Assembly (NCBI RefSeq): GCF_026210795.1
Contig: NC_089432.1
Location: 806,001-870,000 of the forward strand
Reading direction: 5' to 3'
From: Rhizophagus irregularis
Lineage: Eukaryota; Glomeromycota; Glomeromycetes; Glomerales; Glomeraceae
Length of the DNA: 64,000 bases
The notes beneath the pieces are model-generated. The model saw only the letters and a program-made list of their open reading frames with translations, ran no database searches and had not been told where the DNA came from. Position 1 is the first letter of the stretch, and every line of letters starts with the position of its first letter. The translations under genes were made by a program, and so were the position numbers. Shown here in pieces: positions 31,622 to 42,800 of the stretch.

Positions 31622-33877
31622 ATGACCGATAACATTGAAATGAATCCAAATGAATGGACTAACTGGATTAAAGAGGCTATTTCTAAAAAACATATTAAAT
31701 ATTATGAATATAAGGATTTTCATAATATTGAAATTAACAGTTATGACTTTGGGAATGTTTATCGTGTAAATTGGAAAAATTCGAAACAGTATTTTTCATT
31801 AAAATCGTTTAATCTTGACAACATAACTGTAAAAGAAATTATACGTGAGGTAATTTACAGTAGCGTAAGTAAAATTTATCTTGGTTTACAATATTAATAT
31901 TTACGTCGTTATATTTTAAAAATTTAGTTTGAACTGCGTCGTAAAGTCAATTTTCACGAAAATATTGTTCAATTTTTTGGAATAACGAATAAAGGTATAA
32001 TAAGATATATATATAAATATTTGTTTTTTTTTATTCATATAAAATGCGTTAATAATTTTAATTATTACTTTTTAATTAGAAAGTCAAAATATTCAATTAA
32101 GACAGTATTTATTAGTAATGGAATATTTTAATGGCGGTTCTCTTCGAAATTATTTGGAAGAAAAGTTTAAGGATCTTACTTGGGAAAATAAATATAAGTT
32201 AGCACATCAGTTATCTAGTGCCGTATCACACTTACATGAAAAAGGAATTGTTCATTGTGATCTGGTAAGTAATTAACCATAAGTTATTCAGAACTTTCAA
32301 TAATCTTAATATTTACTCAAATTTTGTTTAAAATATATAAAAATAGCACACAAATAATATATTTGTTCATCAAGATACTATAAAATTGGCGGATTTTGGT
32401 TTATCGAAAAGAATCAAAGGGGCATCTAAACAACAATCAGACTTATTTGGTGTTGTTCCTTATATTGACCCACAATGGTTAAATTGCCGTAATAATTTAG
32501 TACAAGAAGATTCATTAAATGAAAAGAGCGATGTTTACAGTATTGGAGTGATACTATGGGAAATATCAAGTGGTCAACCACCATTTAAAGATAAATCATA
32601 TGATGCAGATTTAGTAATGAAAATTTTACAAGGTCGTAGAGAAACGATGGTTCCAGATACTCCTACTGATTATTTTAATATTTATACTGGTAAATGAAAT
32701 TTTTAATTTTAATTTTGTAATTTGTGTTTTATAAAGTCTTATTTTTTTTGTTTCTTGTTTAGAATGTTGGGATAGCAAACCAAATAATAGGCCGACTATG
32801 GATCAAGTAGTTTTTAAATTGAATGCAATTATCAACACAAAAAATAGTATAATAATAGATAATAATAAATTAATTCCTCAATCATCAGAGAATTCTGATA
32901 ATATTGGTATTTCAAATATTATTAATTTATCGCATGAAGAATTATCATCTATTATGAGAAGTTTTAATAATATGAATGTAAAAGAAATGGAACCTACAAC
33001 ACTAAATATTCATGAAAATATTTTTGAAGAAGACTTGAGCATTATAATTGATGAATTGGTCGATCTTTATTTTAGAGAATTAAATAAAGGGAAGGAAAAT
33101 AATGTAAGAATGCAATGCGTTTTTGATTATGTTAGTAATCACAAGATAGATTTACATGAAATTTATAATTGGCTTTTAAATAATCAATATCATTCAAATT
33201 CTATTTATTTACTTGGATATTTTAATTATCGTGGAATCGAAACTAATATTAACAAGCAAAAAGCGTTTGAATTATATAAAAAAGCAGCAGAATCAGGAAG
33301 TAGTGTGGCTCAATTTGAACTTGCTTATATGTATATTTATGAAAAAGATATTGATAAAGATTATGATAAAGCATTTGAATTATCTAAAAAATTAGTAACA
33401 AAAGAATATTCAAGTGGAATTAATCTGTTGGGTTATTGTTATGAGTGTGGATTTGGAACTTGCATTAATATGCCAAAGGCATTTGAATTATATCAAAAGG
33501 CTGCAAATTTAGGAAATCTTAGATCTCAATTTAATCTCGCCTTGATGTATATATACGGAAAGGGTATCGAAAAAGATTACTTTAAGGCGTATGAATTATT
33601 TGAGAAATCAGCGGCAGGAGATTATTCACATGGAATATGTATGCTAGGATATTGTTGTGATCTTGGGTTTGGAACTAGTACTAATAAACAAAAAGCATTT
33701 GAATTATATCAGAAAGCAGCAATTTTAGGAAATCGTATAGCTCAATATAATCTTGCTATGATGTATGAAAAAGGAAGTGGAATTAAAAAAAATTTGTATC
33801 AAGCAATTTATTGGTACAAAAAATCCGCTGAACAGGGATATCAAAATGCTCAAATTAGATTATCAAGGTACTTATAA
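31622..33877 (+). CDS. Protein kinase with C-terminal Sel1 repeats, 5 exons, 645 aa
   Basis: Exons 31622-31849, 31928-31994, 32080-32264, 32347-32689 and 32763-33877; the introns are 73-85 nt with GT-AG ends, and the frame is continuous across all junctions. The kinase spans about 35-300: FSLK Lys 61, HCDLHTNN (Asp 159), intact DFG (176-178), then YIDP in place of APE, as is common in this fungal kinase group. About residues 300-400 form the linker (NLSHEELSSI, MEPTTLNIHENIFEED, EIYNWLLNNQ). Six Sel1 repeats follow to the end. The glycine loop is weak (YDFGNVYR). Substrate unknown. This is the only gene here holding kinase, linker and Sel1 repeats in that order. The linker recurs as the N-terminus of every kinase-less paralogue, which suggests those genes lost their kinase exons. 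Confidence 0.88.
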
Positions 33878-33899
33878 AAAAATACATTTATATATTACG

Positions 33900-34850
33900 G
33901 ATTTTATTTATTAGAATTATATGAATTGTATTGTAAGTTTTAAATTTTGTATAAAATATGTATTTACATTAGAAAGTATTATGAATAAAGTTTAACTTTT
34001 TTTTATCACCTTTAACATTTTTTAAAACGTTGTAAATGTATCCGAATATTATAATAAATAAAAACAAGAATACAATTACCGTGACAAAATATTGGCATAA
34101 AAAATTTTGTGAATAAATTATTACTTATTTTATTATATTATAGCATAAAGTAAATACGAATCATGTTTGATGATAAATTTATTATATAATTGAGAAGCGC
34201 TTAAAATAAATCAAATATTAACGGAATAGTCAAAATAAATCATCTAAATTTTTTGATCATAATAATTCATAATAATTCATAATACATAATGGATTTTATA
34301 ATCATGTCTGACGTGAAGGTAAAAAAACTAAAACAGAATCAGCGGTAATGTGATGTGATCAAGACACTTAGCTGAATATCACAATTCTGCTCCACGCTCA
34401 ACAATTAGTAAATTCGTAACGTGAATTGATGAGGTGAACGTAACATTATTAATCTTTTAGATGAGAATAGTTTTCGATACCGGAATGCTAAAATCTTGTA
34501 GGTATATCTGGTAGTCCTTTGTGTTTTACCATATAATTATGCATTATAAGTGAGTTAAAATAAGTTTTTTTTTTAAAAAAAAATAAAATCTATCTCTGAA
34601 AAGCGATAAAGGCACACATTCCTATTGATATTGGCATGTAACGTTAGTATCGAATGTTGTGAAATTTCAAATTTAGATATTAATGTGAACGCCTTATAAA
34701 TACCTTCTAAAATCCATTATCGTTTGCCCAATCTACATAATTCAACTTACAAAATTAATAACTCCTATAATGATAATAAATAAACTACAATAATAAATAG
34801 TTTTGATAGGGGAAAAAAGATATCGATCGAAGACCGATATCTCTCATTCA
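33900..34850. other. Intergenic region
   Basis: AT-rich 3' flank of the kinase-Sel1 gene. No supported gene. Confidence 0.4.
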
Positions 34851-34852
34851 AT

Positions 34853-35054
34853 AGCCCTTTCAATTCCGGTCGGTTACATTTTTCGGTCATGCACAAAATA
34901 AACCATTCTATTAGTGAAACGCGCTCGACCGAAAAAAACGCAAAAATTTTATGGGTCAAAAGTTCGGATATTTCATGTGTTACACAAAAATCAGACAAAT
35001 CAAAATTAAACAAAACCGACCGAAGAATGCAACCGACCGGAATTGAACAGGGCT
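34853..35054. mobile_element. 202-bp MITE
   Basis: Left arm AGCCCTTTCAATTCCGGTCG; the reverse complement of the right end reads AGCCCTGTTCAATTCCGGTC. The arms align over about 35 bp with a few differences, and AAT flanks both ends, possibly a 3-bp target duplication. The interior contains ACCGACCG-type words. A minus-strand 82-aa frame across it is an artefact of the element. Confidence 0.7.
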
Positions 35055-35500
35055 AATAAATGAATTGTTCAACCATTAGGAATACTGTGATGTGATGACC
35101 AATAGGAATTAATGTTACTAATAACGTTTATGTTTCACAAAAATATCGTCATTAAAATCCCGCATATTCCTAATCGACTAAACAACAACATTTTTATTTT
35201 ATTTTTTATTTTATTTTCAAAGCACTTTCCAGCACTATACTTTGAATATATAGTTTAATTTTCCGTTGAGCTCACTTATTATTTGATTATTAAAGTGTCG
35301 TATTAACCTACATCGTAAAATGTAACGAATAATTTGTGCGAACGATTAAAAATTTTATGGAATTTTGAGCAACAGAAAAAACCAAAACAAATTTGAAATC
35401 ACATGATATTTATTTCCTGTTATGACTGTTACGTTGTAACGAATGTAACGATTGTAATATTGTGTAAGGGTGAATAGCAGACTGCGGTGGCTTAGAAATT

Positions 35501-35574
35501 GATCTGCAGTAGTAACTAATTAAATTATAGCGTGGTGATACGTGTCATCACTTACTAGTACTACAAATATATAA
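35501..35574 (+). promoter_or_regulatory. Shared Sel1-gene promoter layout
   Basis: TTGATCTGCA ends at 35508. AGTACTACAAATATATAA runs to 35574, with GTACTAC at 35558-35564 and a TATA-like run, about 80 nt before the ATG at 35653. Both elements recur before several Sel1 genes in the window. Confidence 0.65.
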
Positions 35575-35652
35575 GCGTATTGAGCGAAATGCATGAAAAA
35601 AAAAAATTTTTTCTATTTCCCTTAGAGTAAAATTATTTTATAATTATTCACG

Positions 35653-36570
35653 ATGTTTAATAATAATATTGAAATACGTACAAATGATGTGACAATATCA
35701 AATACTTACAATTTATCACATGAAGAATTAACTCAAATTATTCAAAATTTTGATAAAATTTATATAAAGGAAATAAAACCCACGACTCAAAATATTAATG
35801 AAAGTATATATGAAGAGGATTTAAGTATCGTGGTAGATGAATTAATTAATATTACTTTTAAGGATTTAAATGACGGAAGTGAAAATAATTTAAGAAAATA
35901 TCATATTCTAAATTTTCTTAACAATCACAATATAATATTACAAGAAATTTATAATTGGCTTTTAAATAATCAATATCATTCAAATTCCACTTATCTACTT
36001 GGATATTTTAATTATCATGGAATCGTAACTAGTAAAGATAGGCAAGAGGCATTTAAATTATATCAAACTGCAGCAGAATTAGAAAATATCGTAGCTCAAT
36101 TAGAACTTGCTAATATGTATATATATGGAAAGGGTACCAAAAAAAATTTTGACAAAGCTTTTGAATTGTCTAAAAAGTTGGCAGAAAAAAATAATCCAAA
36201 TGCAATAAATAGATTAGCATATTGTTATGACTTTGGAATTGGGATAGAAATTAATAAACAAAAAGCGTTTGAATTATACCAAAAAGCTGCAGATTTGGGA
36301 AATTCCAATGGAATAAATAACTTGGGAAGTTGTTATGAAGGTGGATTTGGAGCTAATATTAATAAAAAAAAAGCATTTGAATTATATAAAAAGGCAGCAA
36401 ATATGGGAAATGATTATGCTCAATATAACCTTGCTGTGATGTATGAAAAAGGAAATGATATTAAAAAAGATTTGAATCAAGCGATTTATTGGTATGAAAA
36501 ATCTGCTAATCAAGGCCATAAATATGCTAAAAAAAAATTAATTAAACTTTTAGAAAAATGTGTTATTTGA
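35653..36570 (+). CDS. Kinase-less Sel1-repeat protein, 305 aa
   Basis: A single exon. Residues 1-120 are the family module (YNLSHEELTQIIQNFDKI, KEIKPTTQNINESIYEEDL, EIYNWLLNNQYHSN). Five Sel1 repeats follow, among them LGYFNYHGIVT, LANMYIYGKGT, LAYCYDFGIGIE and AIYWYEKSANQG. A likely scaffold protein without catalytic residues; partners unknown. It lies in tandem with the kinase-Sel1 gene 1.8 kb upstream on the same strand, and their linker regions are very similar. A local duplication without the kinase exons is therefore likely. The start is set by the promoter core about 80 nt upstream and by alignment to the paralogues. Confidence 0.87.
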   Translation: MFNNNIEIRTNDVTISNTYNLSHEELTQIIQNFDKIYIKEIKPTTQNINESIYEEDLSIVVDELINITFKDLNDGSENNLRKYHILNFLNNHNIILQEIYNWLLNNQYHSNSTYLLGYFNYHGIVTSKDRQEAFKLYQTAAELENIVAQLELANMYIYGKGTKKNFDKAFELSKKLAEKNNPNAINRLAYCYDFGIGIEINKQKAFELYQKAADLGNSNGINNLGSCYEGGFGANINKKKAFELYKKAANMGNDYAQYNLAVMYEKGNDIKKDLNQAIYWYEKSANQGHKYAKKKLIKLLEKCVI

Positions 36571-37470
36571 TTTCTTAAGTCATTATGAAATTTTAATATC
36601 TTATTTACTATCTTATATACAATTTTTTACATTATCTCGATTATTACAATTTTGAGTACATACATTTACAATAAATCAAATAAATAAAACATTAAAAAAT
36701 ATATGTATACATAAAACCAAAATTTATTAAATAATATTTCCATTATTTTAACATAAAATAACGAGGGATAAGTTGCTAAAAGAATAAATTATCGATTTTG
36801 TTATGTTTCAATACTTTAATGCTTTGAAGTCGTCAATAAAGTTGATATGCCATTCTGATGAAAAAAATTGAATGTTCTTGATGCTTACATTGCTTAAAAA
36901 AATTTAGCCCCGTCTTGAAAGATCCAGTTAATAAAATATGCAATTTATTACCTAGTTTAAAGTCACATTACTTTGGTGATTTGACCCTTGATCTGATCAT
37001 GATGATTTCTGACCATGATTTAAACTTTATGCATCATTTGACATCATATCTTATTAAACTAATCATATTATGAACATAATATAAAAAAAAAAGACAGCTT
37101 TTAAGCATATGCTAAAATCTCATAAATTTATTGAATATAATTATAAATAAAGCTAAGTACTAACAAATTAGTATCCTTGACAGTTTTCCTACATGAAAAT
37201 ATATGTAAAAATTTACTATACTATTATTAAGTGTATAGATAATAGGAGGGAAATTATTTTATATAGTTTTATGCCTATATCTTTTAATGTAAGTTTTAGG
37301 AGAAATTTTTTATTATAGTTGTTTTGGTCTTTAAAGATTTAATGAAATGTTAAAATATAAATAACTTTAATATTGAACTCAGATAATTATTTAATTGTGA
37401 CATTTTATACATCATTGTCATTAATTAATTATTGAACTAAAAATTCTGGACATTCGTTTTTTGCGCCAGA
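36571..37470. other. Intergenic region
   Basis: No supported feature; AT-rich spacer between the Sel1 gene and the hAT-like remnant. Confidence 0.4.
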
Positions 37471-37479
37471 ACATATGAC

Positions 37480-38949
37480 CGGAATAAACAAATTACCAAT
37501 AAAATATTGCCAGATTTTTTTTTAAAAAAATTTAATCAGAATTATTGTCATAGATCTATTTTTTTATCGATATTTGATATTGATTCAAATATTTTTTCAT
37601 TATGTCTTTATTTCTTTAAACGTCAAAGAGTTAATGATAATTTGACTCAAGAAAATGAAAAAAATTCTGAAAATCCACAAGTTACGTTATGATGATAATA
37701 GAAATATGAAAATAAATTCGCTTCGGAAGGTGCAGCAAATATTTCAAAAAAATCTGCAGACAAAGTTTAAAATATTCGAATAAAATCTTTGCAAAATCAA
37801 ATTTTTTCTTCCGATGCAAATGTCGAACATGTTGTTGTAATGCGAGCTGTGTATTTTTTAGCAAAAAGGGATCCGCCTCTCCGACTTTTACCTTCCATTA
37901 TGGAAATAATGAAAGAATTAGGAACGCCACATATTTCTGATGGTTCAATTACATATACGAACGAGATTTCTGGACGCGAATTTTTAGTAGCAATATCTAA
38001 AATTATTGAATATGAAATTTGGGAAGAATTGTCCGATGCTACAGCATTTGGAGTAATGATCGATGAAAGTACAGATATTACAACAACGAAAACATTTGGA
38101 TATATATATTTCATATGTAACAAAACAAGAGACGCGTTTTTTGTGTCTTGTACCTTTAACTGTATGTGATGCAGAAAGTATTACACAAGTTTTAAAGATT
38201 TTATCAAAACTTGCGGCATTTGCCTCAGATGGTGCTTCAGTTATGTTAGGAAAAAATGAGGATGTTGCAGCAGAACTTTCTAGAATATTGAATTTTACAA
38301 AGATTAGTTAAAAAAATTTATGGTTATTTTAAAAATTCATGTTCCCATATTTCAAAAATTAAGAGAAATTCAGGATCTTTTGGATTGTCCTATTTTAAAA
38401 ATAAAGAGATTGTATGAGATACGTTGGCTTGGTATGAAGCTATTAAAAAATATTTGTAATCGATTCCTGCGTTACTTAAAGTTTTTGAAGAAGCAAAGAA
38501 TGATGGAGGTTGAGAATTATATTAAATTAACATCTTGTAAAATGTTAGCATTTTATATTTTCTTTATATTTTAGAACATGTATCACCGACACTTGAGTAA
38601 ATTTTTACAGAAAAGAAATTTACGATTTTCGGATATAGATTCAATGATAAAACTACGATTAATTCTATACCTAACAAATGATCAATTTCACAAATTTGGA
38701 TATAACGTTCGAAAATTTATTGATGAAATTAATCCGTTTGAAAATAATTCAATAGAATATATGGGACATAATCTTTCTTTTACCGAAAAAGATTATGATG
38801 ATTTTTAATGGATATATGTAACTATTCAACAAGTATTAAGTTTACCATAAATTACATCAGAAATTTGTTGTAACCATGAAGCTATCCATTTAAGTCAGCT
38901 TGTATGTGAAGTGGGCTCATTGCTTTATGATGAAAATTTTGGTCTTTGA
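37480..38949 (+). pseudogene. hAT-like (DUF4371-type) transposase remnant
   Basis: Pieces in three frames form one degraded transposase: LPDFFLKKFNQNY near 37510; MRAVYFLAKRDPPLRLLPSI and ELGTPHISDG (37840-37960); GVMIDESTDITTTK (about 38050); ISYVTKQETRFLCLVPL and FASDGASVMLGK (38110-38250); EIRWLGMK (about 38420); LSKFLQKRNLRFSDIDSMIK (38590 on); and HEAIHLSQLVCEVGSLLYDE at the end. DESTD and SDGASVM..K are landmarks of zinc-finger MYM/hAT-type transposases with a DUF4371 region. Frameshifts near 38060-38125 and 38310, and stops further on, mean it is dead. The C-terminal dimerisation region is missing. Terminal repeats were not located. Confidence 0.7.
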
Positions 38950-39850
38950 ACTCTCAGATTTTTAAATTAATTGTTGTCTGAGGTTAATATTAAGTCTGTC
39001 AGAATTTTCATGTAAGGTGAGATATTATCTCAAAAAAGTATACCAATGAGGTATCCTGATTTTTTATTGATAAGATTCGCAAATCCAGATATCCGGAAAA
39101 AAAAATATCCAGATCGATCCAAATCGATCCGGATAGTAGATATGGAGAATGGTAACACAAAATATTCATGTGAGCACGAAATATTTTTACGCTTAATATC
39201 TTTGTGGTCTAATAAATAGGCTGAGTCAATAGTAATAATTTGATCTAAAAACATGATGCCTTTTTGTTTTAAACTTTTTAGATGTGCAAATAAAAATTTT
39301 GGAATTGATAACAAAATGTGCTATTGGATGAAAATCTCCTTTTACTTTAAAATGGAAGTTAGACAAAAGTGATAGATTATAAAAATGAAAAGAAGTAAAT
39401 AAAGATTCTATACAAGAAAACAAATGTAATAGTATAACAAAAAGCAAAAAATATTGAATAGGATTATTAGATAACCAAATCTATATCGTGATAATAAAAT
39501 TAAAAATTTTGATGTATTGGATGTGTATGGGGAGTTGCTTGAGCTACGAAAAGTTAAGCTTGTGCTTTAATTTGATTGTCAAAAATATTAATTATATGCA
39601 GGTAAATGATGCTACGAGTTATGGAGTTGTAAATATTTTTTGGTAATTGTGTTGCTTGTTATTAGAAAGTTGAACATAAGATTGAGTTTATTTTAAGGCA
39701 TTGTGAAGGGTTGAGAAACATATATTGTATTAAGTATTTGATTGTTATGACTTTGATTATGTAGGTTATATGAATTTTTCTTTTTGATGAGAAATGATAT
39801 GTAATTGACCATCTTATTAACTTTTGTAATAGTGGTTTGTTGGAATAATT
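38950..39850. other. Intergenic region with short ATCCGGAT cluster
   Basis: No gene. At 39082-39135 the words ATCCGGA, ATCGATCC and ATCCGGAT cluster, resembling the interior of the MITE at 606-925, but the AGTGCTTCG ends are not present. Confidence 0.4.
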
Positions 39851-42800
39851 AGCGCTAATATAAACTCATAAGATCCTAGTTGCCTTTCCCAAAGGGAGCA
39901 TGTCAATATCAATGGAGTTTATGCTAAATTTGGTCATATTTTGTTGTTCATTAAGAACATGGTTTGGTTTTTTGTTTGTTGATTTTGATGTTTGCTAGTT
40001 GGTAAAAATCATCATTTATGGATAAATTATGCTCTGAGTTATGGGATATTATCTGTGATCCAAGTAGTGTCATCTAAGTATCCTTGTAATTTGTATTCTA
40101 GTTTTAATTGGTAAATGTCAATGGAATCAGCAGATGGTATATAAGTAGGTAATGAGGCTGTATAAGATATACCTGGGTGTGGTGAGTTATTAATGGCTTC
40201 AAACATTGGGTCATAATAAATGACCCAGAGTAAAGGACATATGGATTCTTCTTGGTCAATTCCTGTAATAATGTTCAATGGTCCACCTATACCTTTGATT
40301 TCTGTTCAGATTCACTTATTTTTTCTAATGCTATGCGTACCACATGATTCACTAAATTTCTGACATCATTATATGAAGCTAAAGCATTATTACTTACTGT
40401 ACTGAACCTGTACTAATGTTATTATCTCACCTAAAGTATTCTGTTTATAAGTAGATTTGAAAAATAAAACTAAACTATTTTTCTATAACATCTCTTTGCT
40501 TTAATTACATCAACTTTTTAAGCCCAATCCTCTAATTTCTTCAATGTCTGTCCATTTCAATATAATACGTTTAAATCAGGTAATTAAGGTGTACATTAAT
40601 ACAATTAATATTTCGTAACCAATTTTTTTATATTTTTGTATTGTAATGGTATTTTTCACCAAACAATGAAAAAGCTGATAATAAAGATGACAATGATGAA
40701 AAAATTTACGAAGATAACGAAAGTGATTAAACTACAAATGAGAATTTTGTATTTGTCATGATTGATTTGTAAATTAGCCACTATAAAAGCTCAATATCTC
40801 TTGGTTGTTATCTCCATTTCTTATAAAGTGTTAATTCAATTTAATAAATTTAATTTCAAATAAGAACCACTAGTATGTTTGGGATCATTATCCTGTTGGA
40901 AAATGATCTCATCATTAACTAATTCATCTATTGGATTGTTCTTAATGTATATTAATTTGGATGAAATTTTTAGAGTGGAAGAATGCAACTGATATTGTAC
41001 TTTTAATGTTATAATATATCACTATTTCATGTTTTCTATTCATATAAGTAGTGCATAATATATTAGATGGTAGATTTTTATAGTTACAATAACCCAAATT
41101 GTTTTGGAAAAATGTCATATATTGGGTTCTATCTCCATTTTCTGATGATAAGTTTCACGAAAAGTGTAATGTTTATCTCTCAAGTTTATAAATTGTAATT
41201 GAAGATTTATCATGGTGATGCACATTATGACTTCACTTTGTATCTTCTTCTTTTGCAATGTATATTTATTGAATTATTCATTAAATCATATTTTAAACAA
41301 TTTTTGCTACCATCCGTTATAAATTTTGATTAATCTTAATATTATTTAATATAAATATTTGTCAAATATGTATTTTTTGCAAATTTTGACCATAAATACT
41401 ACTGGTGATTTTATTTGAATTATAATTTTTATGTTTAATTCTGAAAGATATATTCGGAAGGGTATTTATTCTATGTAAAGTGATCCCCTTCACATCTTAA
41501 ACTAGAACATCCTGATGAATCCTTATATAACTTAAAATCATCATCATTCAATTTTCTCGCATTCCCTTACTTAGGTGAATAATGTTTTGATTGATGTTCT
41601 TGAAATTGTAGGCTTTATATTATTAAGAAAAAGAAATAATAAGTTATATTCACTCTGCACTATGTATTAATTTTGTGAATATAGTCTGATTTGAAAGTTG
41701 TTAGGATGGATATAAACTTTTAATAAGATCAATAAAAAATGGATTTGATACAGTCTTAAATGGGATACCACAACATATGAAAATCTAGTAAGAGCATGAT
41801 TACATTATTGTGCTTTAGCATTATCAATTTCCACAGCAGGTTCAAATTTTGACGTTATTTTTGTTCGTACTGATGACATGACATTAGTTTTAGGCCATAT
41901 TTTTTGAGTGTATTGGCTATTGATGGATTTGCTGTAAGACTATTTGAAAAATCCATCAATAATATATAATTTTTAAATAATATTATCTTACTTGAACCCT
42001 TGATTTAGTAAAAACAAGCTATTGCTTGTGTGATCATATATTACTTTCAGAGTTTATTTTTATTTTGAATTTTTTTGTGTTCTCAAACTAAAATAAATAA
42101 AAACTAAGTATATTAAAAATGCAGATATTTTCTTTTAAAGCAAAACAACTTTCCTCTATTATTATTGTTATAACTATATTTACTATATAATTATTAATAA
42201 AGTTGTTTCATCTCTTAGATTTTTATGGTAATTCATTATTGCATATGCTTTATAAATTATTATTATGCATTGTGTTTGCTTCTTTTGACAATTCAATCTA
42301 CTAATTACTTCAAACTCACTATTGGTTGAGTAGTCACTTTTGGTGTCACTATTGTCGCTTAATTGCAGTTTGCATAATTTTCTTTTCCCCTTATTTGATG
42401 ATTTTTTTTGAGCTACTTCAACGTTATCACTATTATTGTCATCTGCATCACCCGTATCACTATTGGTCTGAGGACTGTTAGATTATTCAGGCTATTTGTA
42501 CTATAAGTCTATAAGTTACAATGATTGATAGTAAAAGTGGTAAAAATAATTTTCTATATGCAATTCTAAAATGGTTATAGCAATCAAGCATAGCATTATA
42601 TGACTTGAGATATGTCATTCTTTAAACAAAAAGTAAAATAATGGAAAATTAAATAATTTATTCATCAATAGTACTTCATAATGCTAATACTTTAGCTTTT
42701 ATTTCCATTATTGATATTGCATTTTGAAGTTTAAAATTTGCTGTAACTATGCCTATCTCAATAGAAGGATTAGACCACCTTTCTTATTTTGGAATTATGA

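Noticed and set aside
37682-38123. Minus-strand frames opposite the hAT-like remnant
   Set aside because: Antisense shadows of the degraded transposase.
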